Part shown: piece after piece, positions 1-12,045 of the stretch | How positions within the stretch are numbered: the first letter of the stretch is position 1 | How the letters are laid out: every line of letters begins with the position of its first letter | Source: Nageia nagi | Taxonomy: Eukaryota > Pinophyta | NCBI GenBank assembly: GCA_050084985.1 | Contig: JBITNC010000002.1 | Location: 18,476,001-18,540,000, forward strand | DNA length: 64,000 bases | Direction of reading: 5' to 3' | Notes under the pieces: generated by a model | Seen by the model: only the letters and a program-made list of their open reading frames with translations | What the model was told of the DNA's origin: nothing | The model's database searches: none | Position numbers and translations under genes: made by a program

Positions 1-330
1 AAATACCCATAAACCCTGAATTGGATGTATGGATGTGTCTACTTGATGCTTTGTAAATCCAATATTATGGTTTTGAATGTATAGATAGACATATGCAAAG
101 TGTGGAACAATACTCAAGGACCATAGACGTGTATGCAAAATTAGAGCTCTAGAAGAAGATTTGAACATCAATCAAAGAGTAGTTGAAAATGTTTTTGTCT
201 TAAATATTATGGTTTTGATTTCCCTGATACATGATGTGATATGAAATAATTTAAATATAGTACCATATGATCAAAAAATTGGCTTGGAGAAGGAAATAAA
301 CTTTTCAAAATAAATATTTTCAAAGTATCA
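1..330 (+). pseudogene. PPR gene fragment (E-motif and PPR-motif remains)
   Basis: Bases 1-75 match the unit that is tandemly repeated at 1517-1965. When translated they resemble the E motif that ends plant PLS-class PPR proteins (a 'kiP.npeldvW..LLgACks' pattern). Bases about 125-230 resemble the 'ralE.g..ihqrvve...vlniMV' stretch that starts a PPR motif. Stops and frame changes interrupt both parts. PPR-E/DYW proteins act in mitochondria and plastids in RNA editing, but nothing here could be translated into one. It looks like a shuffled piece of the same decayed gene family that fills the next 4 kb. Confidence 0.6.
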
Positions 331-737
331 AAAACCATTCCAAAAGTGGTAAGTTGGAAAAAAAAACAAATCTTGAGAATTGTTTAACAAGATGCATGAT
401 GCAAGAATGGTTTCATAGAATGCAATTTTTAGGTGTGAATTCATACTCTATAACCTTTCCAAGTAATCTTTCTACTACATATTCTTAATAGATTAAAGAC
501 CTTGTTGCAATAGATCGATTCGAATTATGAGTATGCAAAGATTATTAAACTAGCTAATATTCATAATTTGAATCAATCTCTTTCAAGAAGATCTTACAGG
601 CTATATTTTATGCTTTATCAAGGACCCTTTACTCTTAGAAAAGCATAAAATATAACCTATAAAGAAAACAACTTGAGTAGCATGAGAAACCTTTGTGTGT
701 TCTACTTGCATATATAAACATGTGTATATGTTCTACT

Positions 738-1138
738 TGCATGCAACCATGCAGTTCTAGTCGATGAGGACTATAAATACTCTAATAGCATGAATGACTT
801 TTATTGCATTATTCCTGGTATGTATCATTATTTCAACATATGCCACCATTAGAGCTCTAGAAGTAGGTATGGACATCTTTTAAAGAGTAGTTGGGAGTCA
901 TTTTGCATTAAATGTTATGGTTGTGAATGCCCTAATAGGACTGTATGCAAAATATGAAAGAATACACAAGGCTCAAGAATTATTAAACAGGATGCATGAT
1001 GCATACATAGTTCCATGGAATGCAATGATTGGAGGATATGAAACTCATGACTACATCAAGGATGCCCTTAAAATATTTGACATGTTGAAGCATCCAGGTT
1101 GGTTGTATGGTAACATTATGAACAATGCTAAAGTATAA
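738..1138 (+). pseudogene. PPR repeat fragment, longest open PPR piece
   Basis: Bases 738-830 carry the 'aglvDEg.kYfnsMsdfYcIipgm.HY' segment that precedes the E motif of PLS-class PPR proteins. From about 855, after a frame change, the text becomes a clear PPR unit. The open stretch 917-1138 encodes 73 residues with VVNALIGLYAKYERIHKAQE followed by LLNRMHDAYIVPWNAMIGGY, the classic alternating P/L/S helix pattern. The order is wrong for an intact gene, because the post-repeat segment lies upstream of a PPR unit. No start codon, transit peptide or upstream PPR ladder is present. I call it a rearranged pseudogene fragment of an organelle RNA-editing family. Confidence 0.75.
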
Positions 1139-1516
1139 AAGTGATATAACTATTGAGATCTTGTAAATGTAGCTAACCTTGACTTATCTAATTCATGATA
1201 TTTTGAATATGTTATCTTGATGGAGAGACATCCAACCTTTATATCTTATTATGCTTATTATGGAGGTAAGACAACATAACATTTAAATTTTTAGGTTGAA
1301 TAATTGTTAAGTATTACAAGCTTATTTTTACCACCTTACTACTTTTGGAGTATTTATTTTGCACTTTCTTAAAGTATAGTTTTTCATCATGTAGCCATTT
1401 TTAAACTTGATAATTGCATCATCTTAAAATTCTCTACAAGTATTTCATTTTTTGCATATCCTGCAATCATAGGATTAATCATTATACATGCATTGTTGAC
1501 CTTTTTAGCTATACAA

Positions 1517-1965
1517 GCTATCTTGATGGAGTTTTGAACTTCACTATCAAAATACCCACAAACCCTAAGTTATGTGTATACATGTATCTACTTGGTGCTT
1601 GTAAATATAATATTATGATTTATGTAGGCTATCTTGAGGAAGCTTTGAACTTCATTGCCAAAATATCCATAAACCTTGAATTATGTTTGTGCATGTGTTT
1701 ACTTAGTGCTTGTAAGTTGAACGTTATAGTTCAAGAAGGCTATCTTGAGGAAGCCTTGAACTTCACTATCAACTATCAAAATATCCATAAACCATAAATT
1801 GGGTATGTATATGTGTCTAGTTGCTGTTCATAAATCAAATGTTATGGTTTGTGCAAGCTATGGGAGATTTGAACTTCACTGTCAAAATACCCATAAACCT
1901 TGAATTGGGTATGTGGATGTATCTACTTGGTGCTTGTAAATCAAATGTTGTGGATTTATTCGATA
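1517..1965 (+). repeat. Tandem array of PPR E-motif units (about 111 bp, 4 copies)
   Basis: Units begin with 'gctatcttga' or a close variant at 1517, 1628, 1739 and about 1857, giving spacings of 111, 111 and 118 bp. Each unit encodes a version of 'GYLEEALNFiaKIsiNlEl...LLgACk', the E-motif region of PPR-E/DYW proteins. Because 111 is divisible by three, an open frame of 127 codons (1414-1797) runs through the first three units. A normal PPR protein has one such segment, so this is expansion of a coding fragment into a minisatellite. Whether it is expressed cannot be seen. Confidence 0.75.
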
Positions 1966-3420
1966 AGATACATGATGCATAATCATAGTATGCAAGGATT
2001 ATGCAATACACAAAATGGCTTTTTTGGAAAAGGTCCTTAGACACATGAAACATGTGGAAGAATAAAATAAGATCAGAGATTTTTTTTTACAAGATGCATG
2101 ATGAAAACACAACTTCACAATTTGTAATGATTACATGATACATAAAATGAATTTTTTGAAAAAGGCCCATAGAAACATGAAACACATGGAAGAATACACA
2201 AGACCTAGGATAAATTTGATAAAATGCATGATGCAAACACAATTTCATGATCTGCAATGATTGTAAGATTCATGGTTTTTCTAAAAGAATGCAAAAAAAT
2301 ACAAAGCATGAACAGATATGTACAATACATAAGAATACTTCAAGTCTACAAGGTCATGGATTGAAATACTTGCTTGCACTTCCTAGACAACATGTATCCC
2401 CTCATCTGGTATCACCACATATCCTCTCGTATGGTCTCCCCTCTCCTCTCTCATCTCACCAATACACCAAATGTCCCTCTCCTTCCAACCCCTAACCTCA
2501 AAAAATATTGAAATGATGAAAATATTAAGTGCTTGCCATTAAGTTCCCTCATCCACCCTTTTTATTTTTTATTTTTTTTGAATTTCACCAAGGGGCTATT
2601 TTTTGCCACCTCATCTAGTTTTTTTGGTGTAATTAAAATCCAACCTATGAAAATCATCACTAAAACAAAAAATTGGGGTGGTTAAAAACTGTTGGACAAA
2701 AATCACCTCAAATCACCTGCCCCCATAGTCCATTTTTAGTCTAGTGATATTTTAATCATCTAAGCATAATTATATAATTCTTGATCATATGAGTATTCTT
2801 GATCATTTGAGCATTATAGAGCATAATTAAATCTTATAATGTTTATCTTTATGTTCATGTTCCATCTACATTGCATAATCTTCATGTCTAAAATGCGGCC
2901 CAAAAGCTAATGTGATTATTGTAATAAACTTGTCAAAAGGTGATAAACTACCTTTTTCATGCTTGTATAATTAGAACACTATTGAACCAAAGGAGATGCA
3001 TGATATCATAATTTAGAGTTTAACATACCAACTTTATAAAAATCATATGCTTGTAGAAAAAGGAGCATAAAAGATATGAAATAATCTAAATACACTATAT
3101 GCACAAAATAATTTTTCAAAAAGGCTCTATAGGCTCTATAACCATGTAAGAAAAATGTGGAAGGGATACATAAGGCATGATAATTATTTTATAAGATGCA
3201 TGATGCAAACATAGTTTTATGGACTGCAATGACAATAAGACATGTTAAAAATGATTTTTTTGAAAAATGCCCTAATATATATATGCAAAATGTGGAAGAA
3301 TACACAAGGCTTGAGAATTATTTTACAAGAAGCATGATTCAAATATAGTTTCATAATTGACAATGATTGTAGGATATGCACAAATAGATTTTCTAAAAAT
3401 TGCCTCTCCTCTATCCCATC
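1966..3420 (+). pseudogene. Scattered PPR-unit fragments in AT-rich DNA
   Basis: The phrase 'aagatgcatgatgcaaacacaatttcatg', or a close variant, recurs near 1967, 2090, 2225, 3195 and 3327. It is often followed by 'tgcaatgattgtaggatatgcacaaatag'. Translated, this is the helix-B to next-helix-A junction of a PPR S/L unit ('kMhDant.sw.aMIvgya.ng'). Between the copies, 2380-3060 has no recognisable coding and includes a pyrimidine-rich stretch at 2400-2500. All copies contain stops. The region is best described as degraded, partly tandem remains of PPR gene DNA. Confidence 0.6.
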
Positions 3421-3489
3421 ACCTCTTCAAAATCGAAAAACTTAAAATGCCTAATAACTTTCCAAGTGACATAATAGCATAACCTTTAT

Positions 3490-4150
3490 ATGTGTTCTAC
3501 TCCCATGCAACCATGTAAGTCTAGTGGATGAGGGTTGTAAATGCTTTAATAGTATGAGTGACTCTTATTGCATTATTCTTGAGATGAATCATTATATGCA
3601 TTGTTGACCTTCTAACATAACTTTAGCATTGTTCTATTTGCATGAAACCATGCAAGTCTAGTGGATGAGGGTTGTAAATACTTTAATAACACGAGTGACT
3701 CTTATTACATTCTTGTTGGGATGAATTATTATATTCATTTTTGACCTTCTAGCATAACCTTTGTATATGTTATACTTACATGCAACTATGCAACTCTACT
3801 GGATAAGGTTGTAAATAATTTAATAGCATGAGTGAATCTTATTGCATTATTCATGGGATGAATAATTATATGTATTGATGAACTTATAACATAACCTTTT
3901 TATGTGTTCTAATTTAATGCAACCATGTAAGTCTAGTGGATAAGGGTTGTAAATACTTTAATAGAATGAGTGACTATTATTGCATTATTATTGGGATGAA
4001 TCATTATATGCATTATTTTGTATGTGTTCTACTTGCATACAACCATGCAAGTCTATTGAATGAGGGTTGTAAATACTTTAATAGCATGAGTGATTCTTAT
4101 TGCATTATTCTTGGGATAAATCATTATATGCATTATTGACCTTCTTGGTT
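3490..4150 (+). repeat. Tandem array of PPR C-terminal segment (about 137 bp, 5 copies)
   Basis: Five copies start with 'tgttcta' or 'tgttata' at 3493, 3630, 3769, 3905 and 4025 (spacings 137, 139, 136 and 120 bp). Each carries 'ccatgcaagtctagtggatg' and then a segment that translates to 'DEGcKYFNsMSDsYCIIlGMNHYMH'. This is the stretch between the last PPR unit and the E motif of PLS-class proteins. The last copy continues into an E-motif-like tail at 4140-4200. The 120-bp spacing keeps copies 4 and 5 in one frame (open 3936-4139); the others are out of frame with each other. A sixth, isolated relative lies at 738-830. Confidence 0.8.
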
Positions 4151-4254
4151 GTGCACTCTATCTTGAGTAAGGTTCAACTTCATTTCTAAAATGCCTATAA
4201 AACATGATAGATATGTATGCAAAATATGAAAGAAGCATGTTGAAAATATGGTAC

Positions 4255-4502
4255 AATTTAATTATTTCAAACCATTTGGTGTACCTAGATCATTTCTATA
4301 TCATATGGTGCTTTTAGATCATTTCATATCATATGGTATAGTTGCATCATTTTAGGCCATATGGTGTACTTAGATAATTTCATATCATATGTTGGTGTAT
4401 ATAGATCATTTCATATTATTAAACACACTTAATCATTTCATATCATATATTAGTATATTTATATAATTTCATATCATATGGTGCACTTAGATAATTTAAT
4501 AT
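4255..4502. repeat. Short tandem repeat, 'atttcatatcatatggtg' units
   Basis: About six imperfect units of roughly 35-45 bp share 'gatcatttcatatcatatgg' followed by 'tg-acttagat'. They are noncoding and directly follow the PPR fragment array. Nothing functional is recognised. Confidence 0.6.
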
Positions 4503-5479
4503 CCATGGATTGGGCCATTATAGAGGTGTGCTTAGGTGTTCCTTCAAGTGTTTCCAGTATTGGAATAAGATGAGTAAAGTAAGAGACTAGAGAGTGACTA
4601 GTCAATTCCACTAGGTCATCCTTTGGGAACCCAAGGCCAACACTATGATTGAGCTTGGAGGTTAACCTTAGGAAATTAAGTATGGAATATTATCAAAGCA
4701 TCCTTGTATGATATTTCCTACATAAAATATTATATAAGAATGCTCCCAAACTATGCATTTTTAAAATTAATTACTAAGAGGTGAGTTAACCACTTTTTCT
4801 TGCAAAAAAAGGGGACAACAAAGGACCAAATAATACTCCTTTTTAATAAAGTGATCCTCAAATAAGAATAATCTTATTCAAATCAATTAGAAATGAAGGA
4901 TTATTATAGAAAACTCCAACTAAAACTATCCTTTTCCACTATATAACTGGTTAGAAAAGAAAGTTTAATTTAACATGGCTACCAAGCTCTCCAAGTTAGA
5001 TAATTAAAATAATCCCAAATAGATGAAAATGGTAAGTATAGCTCCCTTTTAATAACATGAAATCTCAAATTAATATTTATTATCTAATATTAATCTTCAC
5101 CAGTACATAAAATTTACTACAATAGTTGTAAAACTTATAAGAGGATTAAAAAATCACATGTAATGCTAGTTTACTTATTAACTTGTAAATAAAACATATA
5201 TACAATAACAATATCAAAGAATAACAACATGAAATCACTCAAAATATTCTTTTATTAATTATTATTATTCAAAAATACATCATATTCTTACACAATAAGA
5301 GAGAGTATAAAAATATTTTCCTCCTCCTTTTACAAGACTAGAAGAAGGTGAAATGACTTGACTCTTTGCCTACCCTATTTCAATTATGAAAATATCTCCT
5401 TAATTATGGACACTTTTCAACTTCCTTCTAATATAACTCTAACAATAAAATAACTAAAAATTACATAATTTTTTTATTT
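4503..5479. other. AT-rich intergenic DNA, nothing recognised
   Basis: No open frame above background, no RNA gene and no terminal repeats were seen. The sequence is complex (not a simple repeat) until about 4700, then becomes AT-rich. Confidence 0.5.
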
Positions 5480-6910
5480 TTTCAAAATAAAAATTTATTT
5501 CCCTATCCAAGGGTTGCCACTTGAGTCAACATCTTTCAAAGACCAACGAATCCTCCTTTGCATATGTCCAAACCAACTAATTTTAAAACACTATCCAAGG
5601 CGTGGCATGTGTGAGTCATGAAATCTTCAATGAATCAATAAGATTATTTTGTAGATCCTTTCCTATAAATTTTTTCACCTTTTTCATGTATAACCTTAGA
5701 CCATTGAAGTCCACTAAAGTTTCTTCTTCTAGATTTTAGATTTCTTTAATCAGGTCCTGCAATCTAAGTTTGAAGATAATGAAATTGTTATATGTTCACA
5801 TTAAATTTTGATCTTGGAGATATTTCTAGTTGATAGTTAACATTTAAGATTTGACCAAATTCTTTATACTAGTATTTAACTAATTCTTTTATATCAATGA
5901 AACATCATTAAATAATTTTTAATTTTTCATGTATAGCTCCAAATTTTGATACTATTAAACTCTGTTTCACTTTAGCTATTGAAAACCATCCATGAAAGAA
6001 AAATAATTTACCAAAAATATTGATCTATTATACTATATTAAATGGAAACTATTTCTTGTATTTAAATAAACTTTACATTTGTTTCCCAGATCTCCATCAC
6101 ATTCACTTTTTGCTTGTCCATGTCCTTCATTTCTCTTTTGATCATAAGAAACCAAGTGAAACTATTGAAAGTGGAAATCAATTGGATAACAAGAGTTTGA
6201 TCATTTTATAAGAAATATTATTCTCAATAATAGTTTGAATTTATGATGTTCTCATCTACATTTAAGGCTTCTCATCCTTTTCCCTTTGCTTTCTCTTAAT
6301 ATCCTTTAATTCTTCTTCCAATTCTTTGACTCTTTACTTATATTTTTAAGCCAATTTTTGCATATAAGTAATGTCATTTTCATTTATTAGTCTTATGTCT
6401 ACTTTATCTTTATAATTTTTTAGATTTGTTACATCCTTTGGTTGCCTTCAATTGCTATATACTTTGTTGATAGGTATTTGGCCATCTTCTTCAATCCTTG
6501 GAAAGATTTGGAGGAGTTTTGATGGTCTTGTAGGTATTGATATATTTTACTCATTATAATCATATTCAAAATCACCTTCAATTCCACTCATATATTTAAG
6601 TCTCTATAAATATGCATTAATATCAATTCTTGCGAGCCAAGTTTCAGCATTGACCCTTTCAGGAGCCTATTTTGTCTTGCAAGAATAATATGTTTTTTTG
6701 AAGCTTTATCATGCTCATATTAATTTCTCTTTTTTTTTTCCTTTATAATTTTTATCCATAACTATCATCACCATAATTTTATCCTCTTCCTCCTTGATCA
6801 AAATATTTGTACTACCATAAATTTTTGATACTTTCCTTATGATATTATATCTTTTTAGAGTGGGTATTTTTCTATGATGGCTTTGATCTTTGACTTGATG
6901 ATGAATCATT
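5480..6910 (-). pseudogene. Unrecognised coding-like relic, charged coiled-coil-like
   Basis: On the minus strand, several stretches read like protein with scattered stops. At 6715-6909 there is a basic 64-residue open piece. At about 6250-6660 there is a charged piece containing RVKELEEELKDIKRKQREKD, which looks like coiled coil. At about 5480-5800 there is a piece containing 'RLQDLIKEI.NLEEETLVDF'. Codon-like periodicity and charge pattern suggest an old protein-coding unit running right to left for about 1.4 kb. I do not recognise the family. A retroelement gag or a host gene fragment are both possible. No flanking terminal repeats were found. Confidence 0.35.
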
Positions 6911-7789
6911 GTTATTTGATTAAAAATACTTTTTATTTTATTAATTAGAGCTTAATTTTTATTTTAATTCATCTTTCATGCATTTCATACATATATGCTT
7001 AGCCAAAACCCACATCTGTTGGCCCTTACAAATTTAATCATACACAGTCGCCATTATAAGAATGAGTAAGAATCTTTCCATGATGAATTAGTAAAGAAAA
7101 ATATTTTTGGTATGTTTTTTAATATGTATTATGGATGATTTATGATTATTCTTGATTTTTACTACTACCTTTATGTTCAATGCATTTGATCAATCTCTAA
7201 ATTTTCCCGAATGAGCATACTTGATAAGGTCACCCTTTGGCATAGCCTTGAAAAATGTGCAAATCATATTGTTATAAAAACATTTGTAAAATTTTATGCT
7301 TTTGATTATTTCATATTAACTTAATCCATATCATGAACCTAACACTTTTGGTGATTCATCAACCGAAGTTGTAGAACGCAAGATATTAAAGTTTCAAGAT
7401 TAATTAAATTTAATGAATTTAATTAAATTGCTAATTCATATATCTTTGAGTGATATTTTTGGTAAGAAGGGACACTCAAAAGATATTATGCAACCACCCA
7501 TTGGAAATATATTAGTCTTAGGTAATTCTTAAAATTGATGGTTCAAAAAAAGGAGCTCATATGTGAAAGTTATGCATGAAAAGGCTAGTTAATCCCCATT
7601 TGCCAATTTAATTATTTTTTGGCAAAATCACCTTGAGAATAAGCCATATTTTCAAATGAAGTTTTCTTAATCAATAAATGAGAAAAATAAGTCATATTAA
7701 CATTCATTTAAATCAACCAAAAGTAAAAAAATTGTCAAAATTCATTTCATGAAAAATGAAACCCAAATAAGGAAGTTGCAATATTAGTT
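6911..7789. other. AT-rich intergenic DNA, nothing recognised
   Basis: No gene, RNA or repeat structure could be supported in this stretch. Short open frames here have no protein-like pattern. Confidence 0.5.
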
Positions 7790-8345
7790 TGTTTGTGACT
7801 TGAAAAGGGACTAATTTGATCCAAATTTAGTTGGTCAAATTGAGTTTATCATTAAAAAAAGTTATCAAAAGTTATTTTTATTTGACTAACTAATTTCATG
7901 AAGTCCACTTTTCAATTGGTTGGATCAAGTTGATCGTTAACAAAAGTTATCATAAGTCATTACGATCCAACTAACTAATTTAATTAAGTTTACTTTTTAG
8001 TTAGTTGGATCGATTTGATTATCAACAAAAATTGTTATATGTCATTTCGATATAACTAATTAATTTCATAAAGTCCACTTTTTTATTCATAATTTTAGTT
8101 ATTCAAATCGATTTGATTGTCAACAAAATTTTAGTTAGTCAGATCAAGTCGACTATCAAGAAAATTTTAGTTAGTCAGATTGAGTCAACTGTCAATTTTT
8201 TTTAGTTGATTAGATCTACTTGAATGATATCAAAAATTTAGTTAGTTGAATCAAGTTATTTGATAATATAATTTTAGTTGGTCAAATCAAGTTGACTATA
8301 AACAAAATTTTAGTTAGTCAAATCGTGTTGATTATCAACAACATT
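7790..8345. repeat. Tandem repeat with inverted arms ('agttagtcaaatcgag' family)
   Basis: Repeats of 'ttagttagtcagatcaagt' and 'gactatcaacaaaatttt' recur about every 45 bp from 8090 onward. In the left half they are arranged as a longer unit of about 105 bp that also holds the reverse complement. An exact 15-bp inverted repeat is visible: cgatccaactaacta at 7963-7977 and tagttagttggatcg at 7998-8012, with a 20-nt spacer. The array is noncoding. Confidence 0.7.
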
Positions 8346-8699
8346 TTTACCACCACATGTATCTTCATATTTTTGACATGTATCCATCTATACCCTAAAA
8401 TGCCTATAAATAAGAGGTGAACACTCAAAAATCTGGAAGGAGATTAGATCAAATATAATGATAATAATTTAGGGTTAGAAAATTTTGAAACAAAGTGTTG
8501 CCAATTTGTTTTTAGTTGGTTAGGTTGAGAATGACGACGATAATAATGATGATGATCTTTCTATGCCCCATTTTTATCTTGATTACCCCAAGGATTTAGG
8601 AACCAAGGAAAAATGTTTTCTTGAAAATAGAGAATTTTATTGGGGATGAAATCATATTACCAACAAGCTCATTGACAACTTGTACCTATGGGGGAACTT

Positions 8700-9160
8700 T
8701 CATTGACCCAAAAAAACCAAAAAGTATTTTTCTATAGATATTTTAATACCTAAAAAAATAAGAAAGGTTTTTTCTATGGAACTTTTAATGCCCTAAAAGA
8801 ACTAAAATGAGTTTTGATATGGAACTTTTAATGCCCAAAAAAAACCAAGAAGGGTTTTTATATAGAACTTTTAATTCTTTAAGAGAATTAAAAAGAGTTT
8901 TTGTATGGAAATTTTATTTCCCCAAAAAAACTAAAAAGATTTTTTTAAGGAAAATTTTAATGTTCTAAAAGAACCAAAAATGAATTTTTTATAGAACATT
9001 TAATGCACCAAAAGAACCAAAATAAGTTATATTTATGGGGATTTTATCACCCTAAAAGAAGCAAAATAAGTTTTTTCTATAAAATTTTAGTACCTCAAAA
9101 GAACCAAAAAGAGTTTTTTATGAAACATTTAATGCCCCAAAAGAACCAAAAGGGTTGCAC
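8700..9160. repeat. 43-bp minisatellite, about 10 copies
   Basis: The core 'acttttaatgcccaaaagaa' or a variant recurs at 8781, 8824, 8867, 8909, 8953, 8997, 9040, 9083 and 9125, a steady 42-44 bp period. Units contain 'ccaaaagaaccaaaaagagtttttctatggaa' with substitutions. The period is not a multiple of three, so the 60-codon open frame at 9003-9185 is incidental. The function is unknown. Confidence 0.85.
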
Positions 9161-9736
9161 CAGCTATAATGGAAAACCATATTGACCTATCCTTTTGTGA
9201 TACACCAAAAGAATTAAAAGGGACTCAATTGGCCATCATAGGGTAACCATGATTAGGATTAAATAGAATTATTGAGGTCCTATCATAAGAGAAGACCATG
9301 TAAAAGGAAGACCTATATGTAATAGGGAAAATAATAACATTAGGAAACTAGTATGCCCTAGGATCAAAATTTCAAGTGACATAATGACATGCTTGACCCA
9401 TGCTTATAATACAAAAAAGAGGGGTTTTGATGATGTTAAAGGAAGGGAGATGACTTCACTAAGAGTTTATGACTTCAGGAGGGTATTCAAATAAAACAAA
9501 AAAATCTAGCCAACATAAATGCCAAAAAATAGTATGCAAATTCATGTTTAAATGATAGGAGATATTGACATATTTTCAAACATGAAAGTATGTGGATTTA
9601 TCAATATGATTTCCATTAGAATATATTTTATATGAAGATATGGTATTAAATATATGTTGAAAATATCATTTATGTTATGGGCATTTCCTTTCACACCAAT
9701 GTTAGTAAATAGGTTTTCTCCTTAATTTGTAGATCC
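9161..9736. other. Intergenic DNA between minisatellite and coding-like relic
   Basis: No feature could be supported. The first 40 bases are the decayed edge of the 43-bp array. Confidence 0.4.
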
Positions 9737-11200
9737 ATGACCACAACTTTTGAAGAGTTTGATTAGGTAATTTATCTTTGTGATAGGATGTAAAATGAGT
9801 TTATTAAATCAAATATTGATTTTTTGGGTAACATTTGCAACAAAAAAATAAAATTCACAAGTTATTCTCTTCTCATTTATTTCCTAATAGGATAAATGGG
9901 GTCTGAATTTTTACAAGGTTGGAAACTAGAGAATAAATAATGAATATAAGATATACTTCCTCATATCAGAGAAGGTGATAGCTCATATACCTAGTTTTTT
10001 GATCATGTTCTTAGTGAATTTTATGGAAGGATAACCATTATGATACCCATGATTTCTCATTTTTTCTTATAGTTTTTAGATGAGTTCAAAGTTGGTGATG
10101 TGGTGATTCTAGAACATGGAATGTTTGTCCGAATGCATGGTGGAAAATTGATCTATAATCACCAAAATCCTATGGCTTACATGGATCCTCAAATACAAAT
10201 TTTACAAAATATTATTGATTTTATTTTGAATAAATAGGGTTTATTAAAGGTAAAACAATTCAAGTTCCTCAATCTCCACCAGATGTTATAACTAAACAAA
10301 ATAAAGAATCGACTCCTTTAATAGACACTATTAGAATACAAATTGATAAGGATGCATATCATACACTTTTATCTCTTAAATAAAGTTATGTTAACCAAAT
10401 TCAAGAAAGTGATAAGTCATCAAGTTTAAGACCAAGTATGACATCTATTCTAGGTTATTCTAGCAAGAGGACAATATATGAACTTAATGATGAGTCAGAA
10501 AAGCAACATGAAATTCATTATTTTATAGAAAGATAATAAGTATGGTTTTACAAATCCTCAATTATAACTATGAATACATATATGATCATAAAATCCCAAT
10601 ATTAGATGTAACATTTGGTGAAAAGATCCATAAAATAGAAGTTTATGGTACATTGGAAAACTAAACATATAAACAAATAAGCATAAGAAAGGAATTTGTT
10701 GATAGAGGTAAGGATTTATGGAAAAATTTAGAGCTTTAGTGGATAGGAAAAATTATCAAACATCATATTAACAAGCAACTTACTTAGTTGATGAAACTAG
10801 TCTTAGAATCTTTACCCAAAAATATGGATAAGTATCATCACTTGCTAGAAATTGAAGAATGGAGAGGAGTTGAAGGATTTGAAAATGAGAAGTGGCATGA
10901 TTTTGATAAATGCACAACATTTATGGTTAAATTTGGGCCTACATTATGCTTTTACCATCTACGATCACATACTAACAACTACAAAAATAACCACCATTAA
11001 CTAACTACTACTAACTAATGTATTATTATAACATTAATAAATTCCCACAACTAAAGAGAATGACATCATATGAATTGAAAATGGTTGAAGAAGAGGTAAG
11101 AAGTTATTTTATTCTTCTTAAAATATTTAATAAGGTTGCTTCTTTTGATAATCAAGAATATAAGGATATTCTTTCTTTAATCAAAGAAATAGTAAGTTGA
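9737..11200 (+). pseudogene. Unrecognised coding-like relic
   Basis: The plus strand has a run of protein-like segments broken by stops and frame changes. From an ATG at 9737 one frame gives 'MTTTFEEFD', a stop, then 'NEFIKSNIDFLGNICNKKIKF'-like text. Around 10080-10230 the text is 'DEFKVGDVVILEHGMFVRMH' followed by a Gly/Asn-rich segment. Around 10250-10530 there is a polar segment with DTIRIQIDKDAYHTLLSLK. At 10788-11000 (70 codons) and 11018-11200 (60 codons) two more open pieces follow, the latter with YELKMVEEEVRSYFILLKIF. No catalytic motif, zinc knuckle or RT motif was found. It may be a captured host gene, a retroelement gag or a chance composite. I assign no function. Confidence 0.35.
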
Positions 11201-12045
11201 AAGAAATAAGAAATAAGGGATGCTCAAAAGGTTTAGTCAAGGTTGATTTTTGAAGATCCACCCTTTTTGATGAGCTAAAGAGTAGATATCATTTCACCTA
11301 TTTTCCATATTTTCCATCCAAGGTACTTAGTTTTTTCTCCCACAATGTATTTTCATTGCATTTCATATTTCTCTTTTACCATTCAAATTATCTCATACCA
11401 GACTATTTGATTTTCATGTACACAACAATTGAGAAGATATTAAGACTATATCAATATCCTCCAGTTGTTTCACATTTTTAAGGAGTAATTAGTTTCATTA
11501 CCAGACCTTGTTTACATTATTTGAGCAAAAAGGTTGTGATGTTATATTCAATATATTTGTACTGTATGCTCATTGCTATAACTATATGTAACATTTGGAT
11601 ATCAATAAAATGATATTTTATTCCTTATGGTGATTAGATAAATTTTTTTATCAAATCATTTACTTTATCGTACTAGCTAATATTGAAAATAAATAATGTC
11701 TAAAAAAATGATCTCTAAGTAAAGGATACAATCCTAGGCCTAGTTGAAAATATCAAGTATCCTATGTTATATTTTCAAGTTTTATCATATATCCTTGAGC
11801 ATGATGCTAGGTTATATTAATAGTATTCATTATTTAATGGAGTATTCAATAATAAATAAAATTTAAAATCATCACATTGAAGAGTAAAATACAACTCTAT
11901 ATACAATCCTAAAAGAATCCAAATTATCAAGAAAATAAAATGAACTATCATGACCCTAGATTTATTTAAAAAATGAATTTCAACAGTTGCCTACAATTAC
12001 AACTGCTTACAGGCTAAAAACACTTCATTTATATACATACAAACT
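11201..12045. other. AT-rich intergenic DNA, nothing recognised
   Basis: No coding, RNA or terminal-repeat signals were seen. The region is AT-rich and of complex sequence. Confidence 0.45.

Noticed and set aside
9003-9185. 60-codon frame with repeated 'PKRSK/PQKNQK' text
   Set aside because: It is generated by the 43-bp minisatellite. The period is not a multiple of three, so the frame is not maintained across units.
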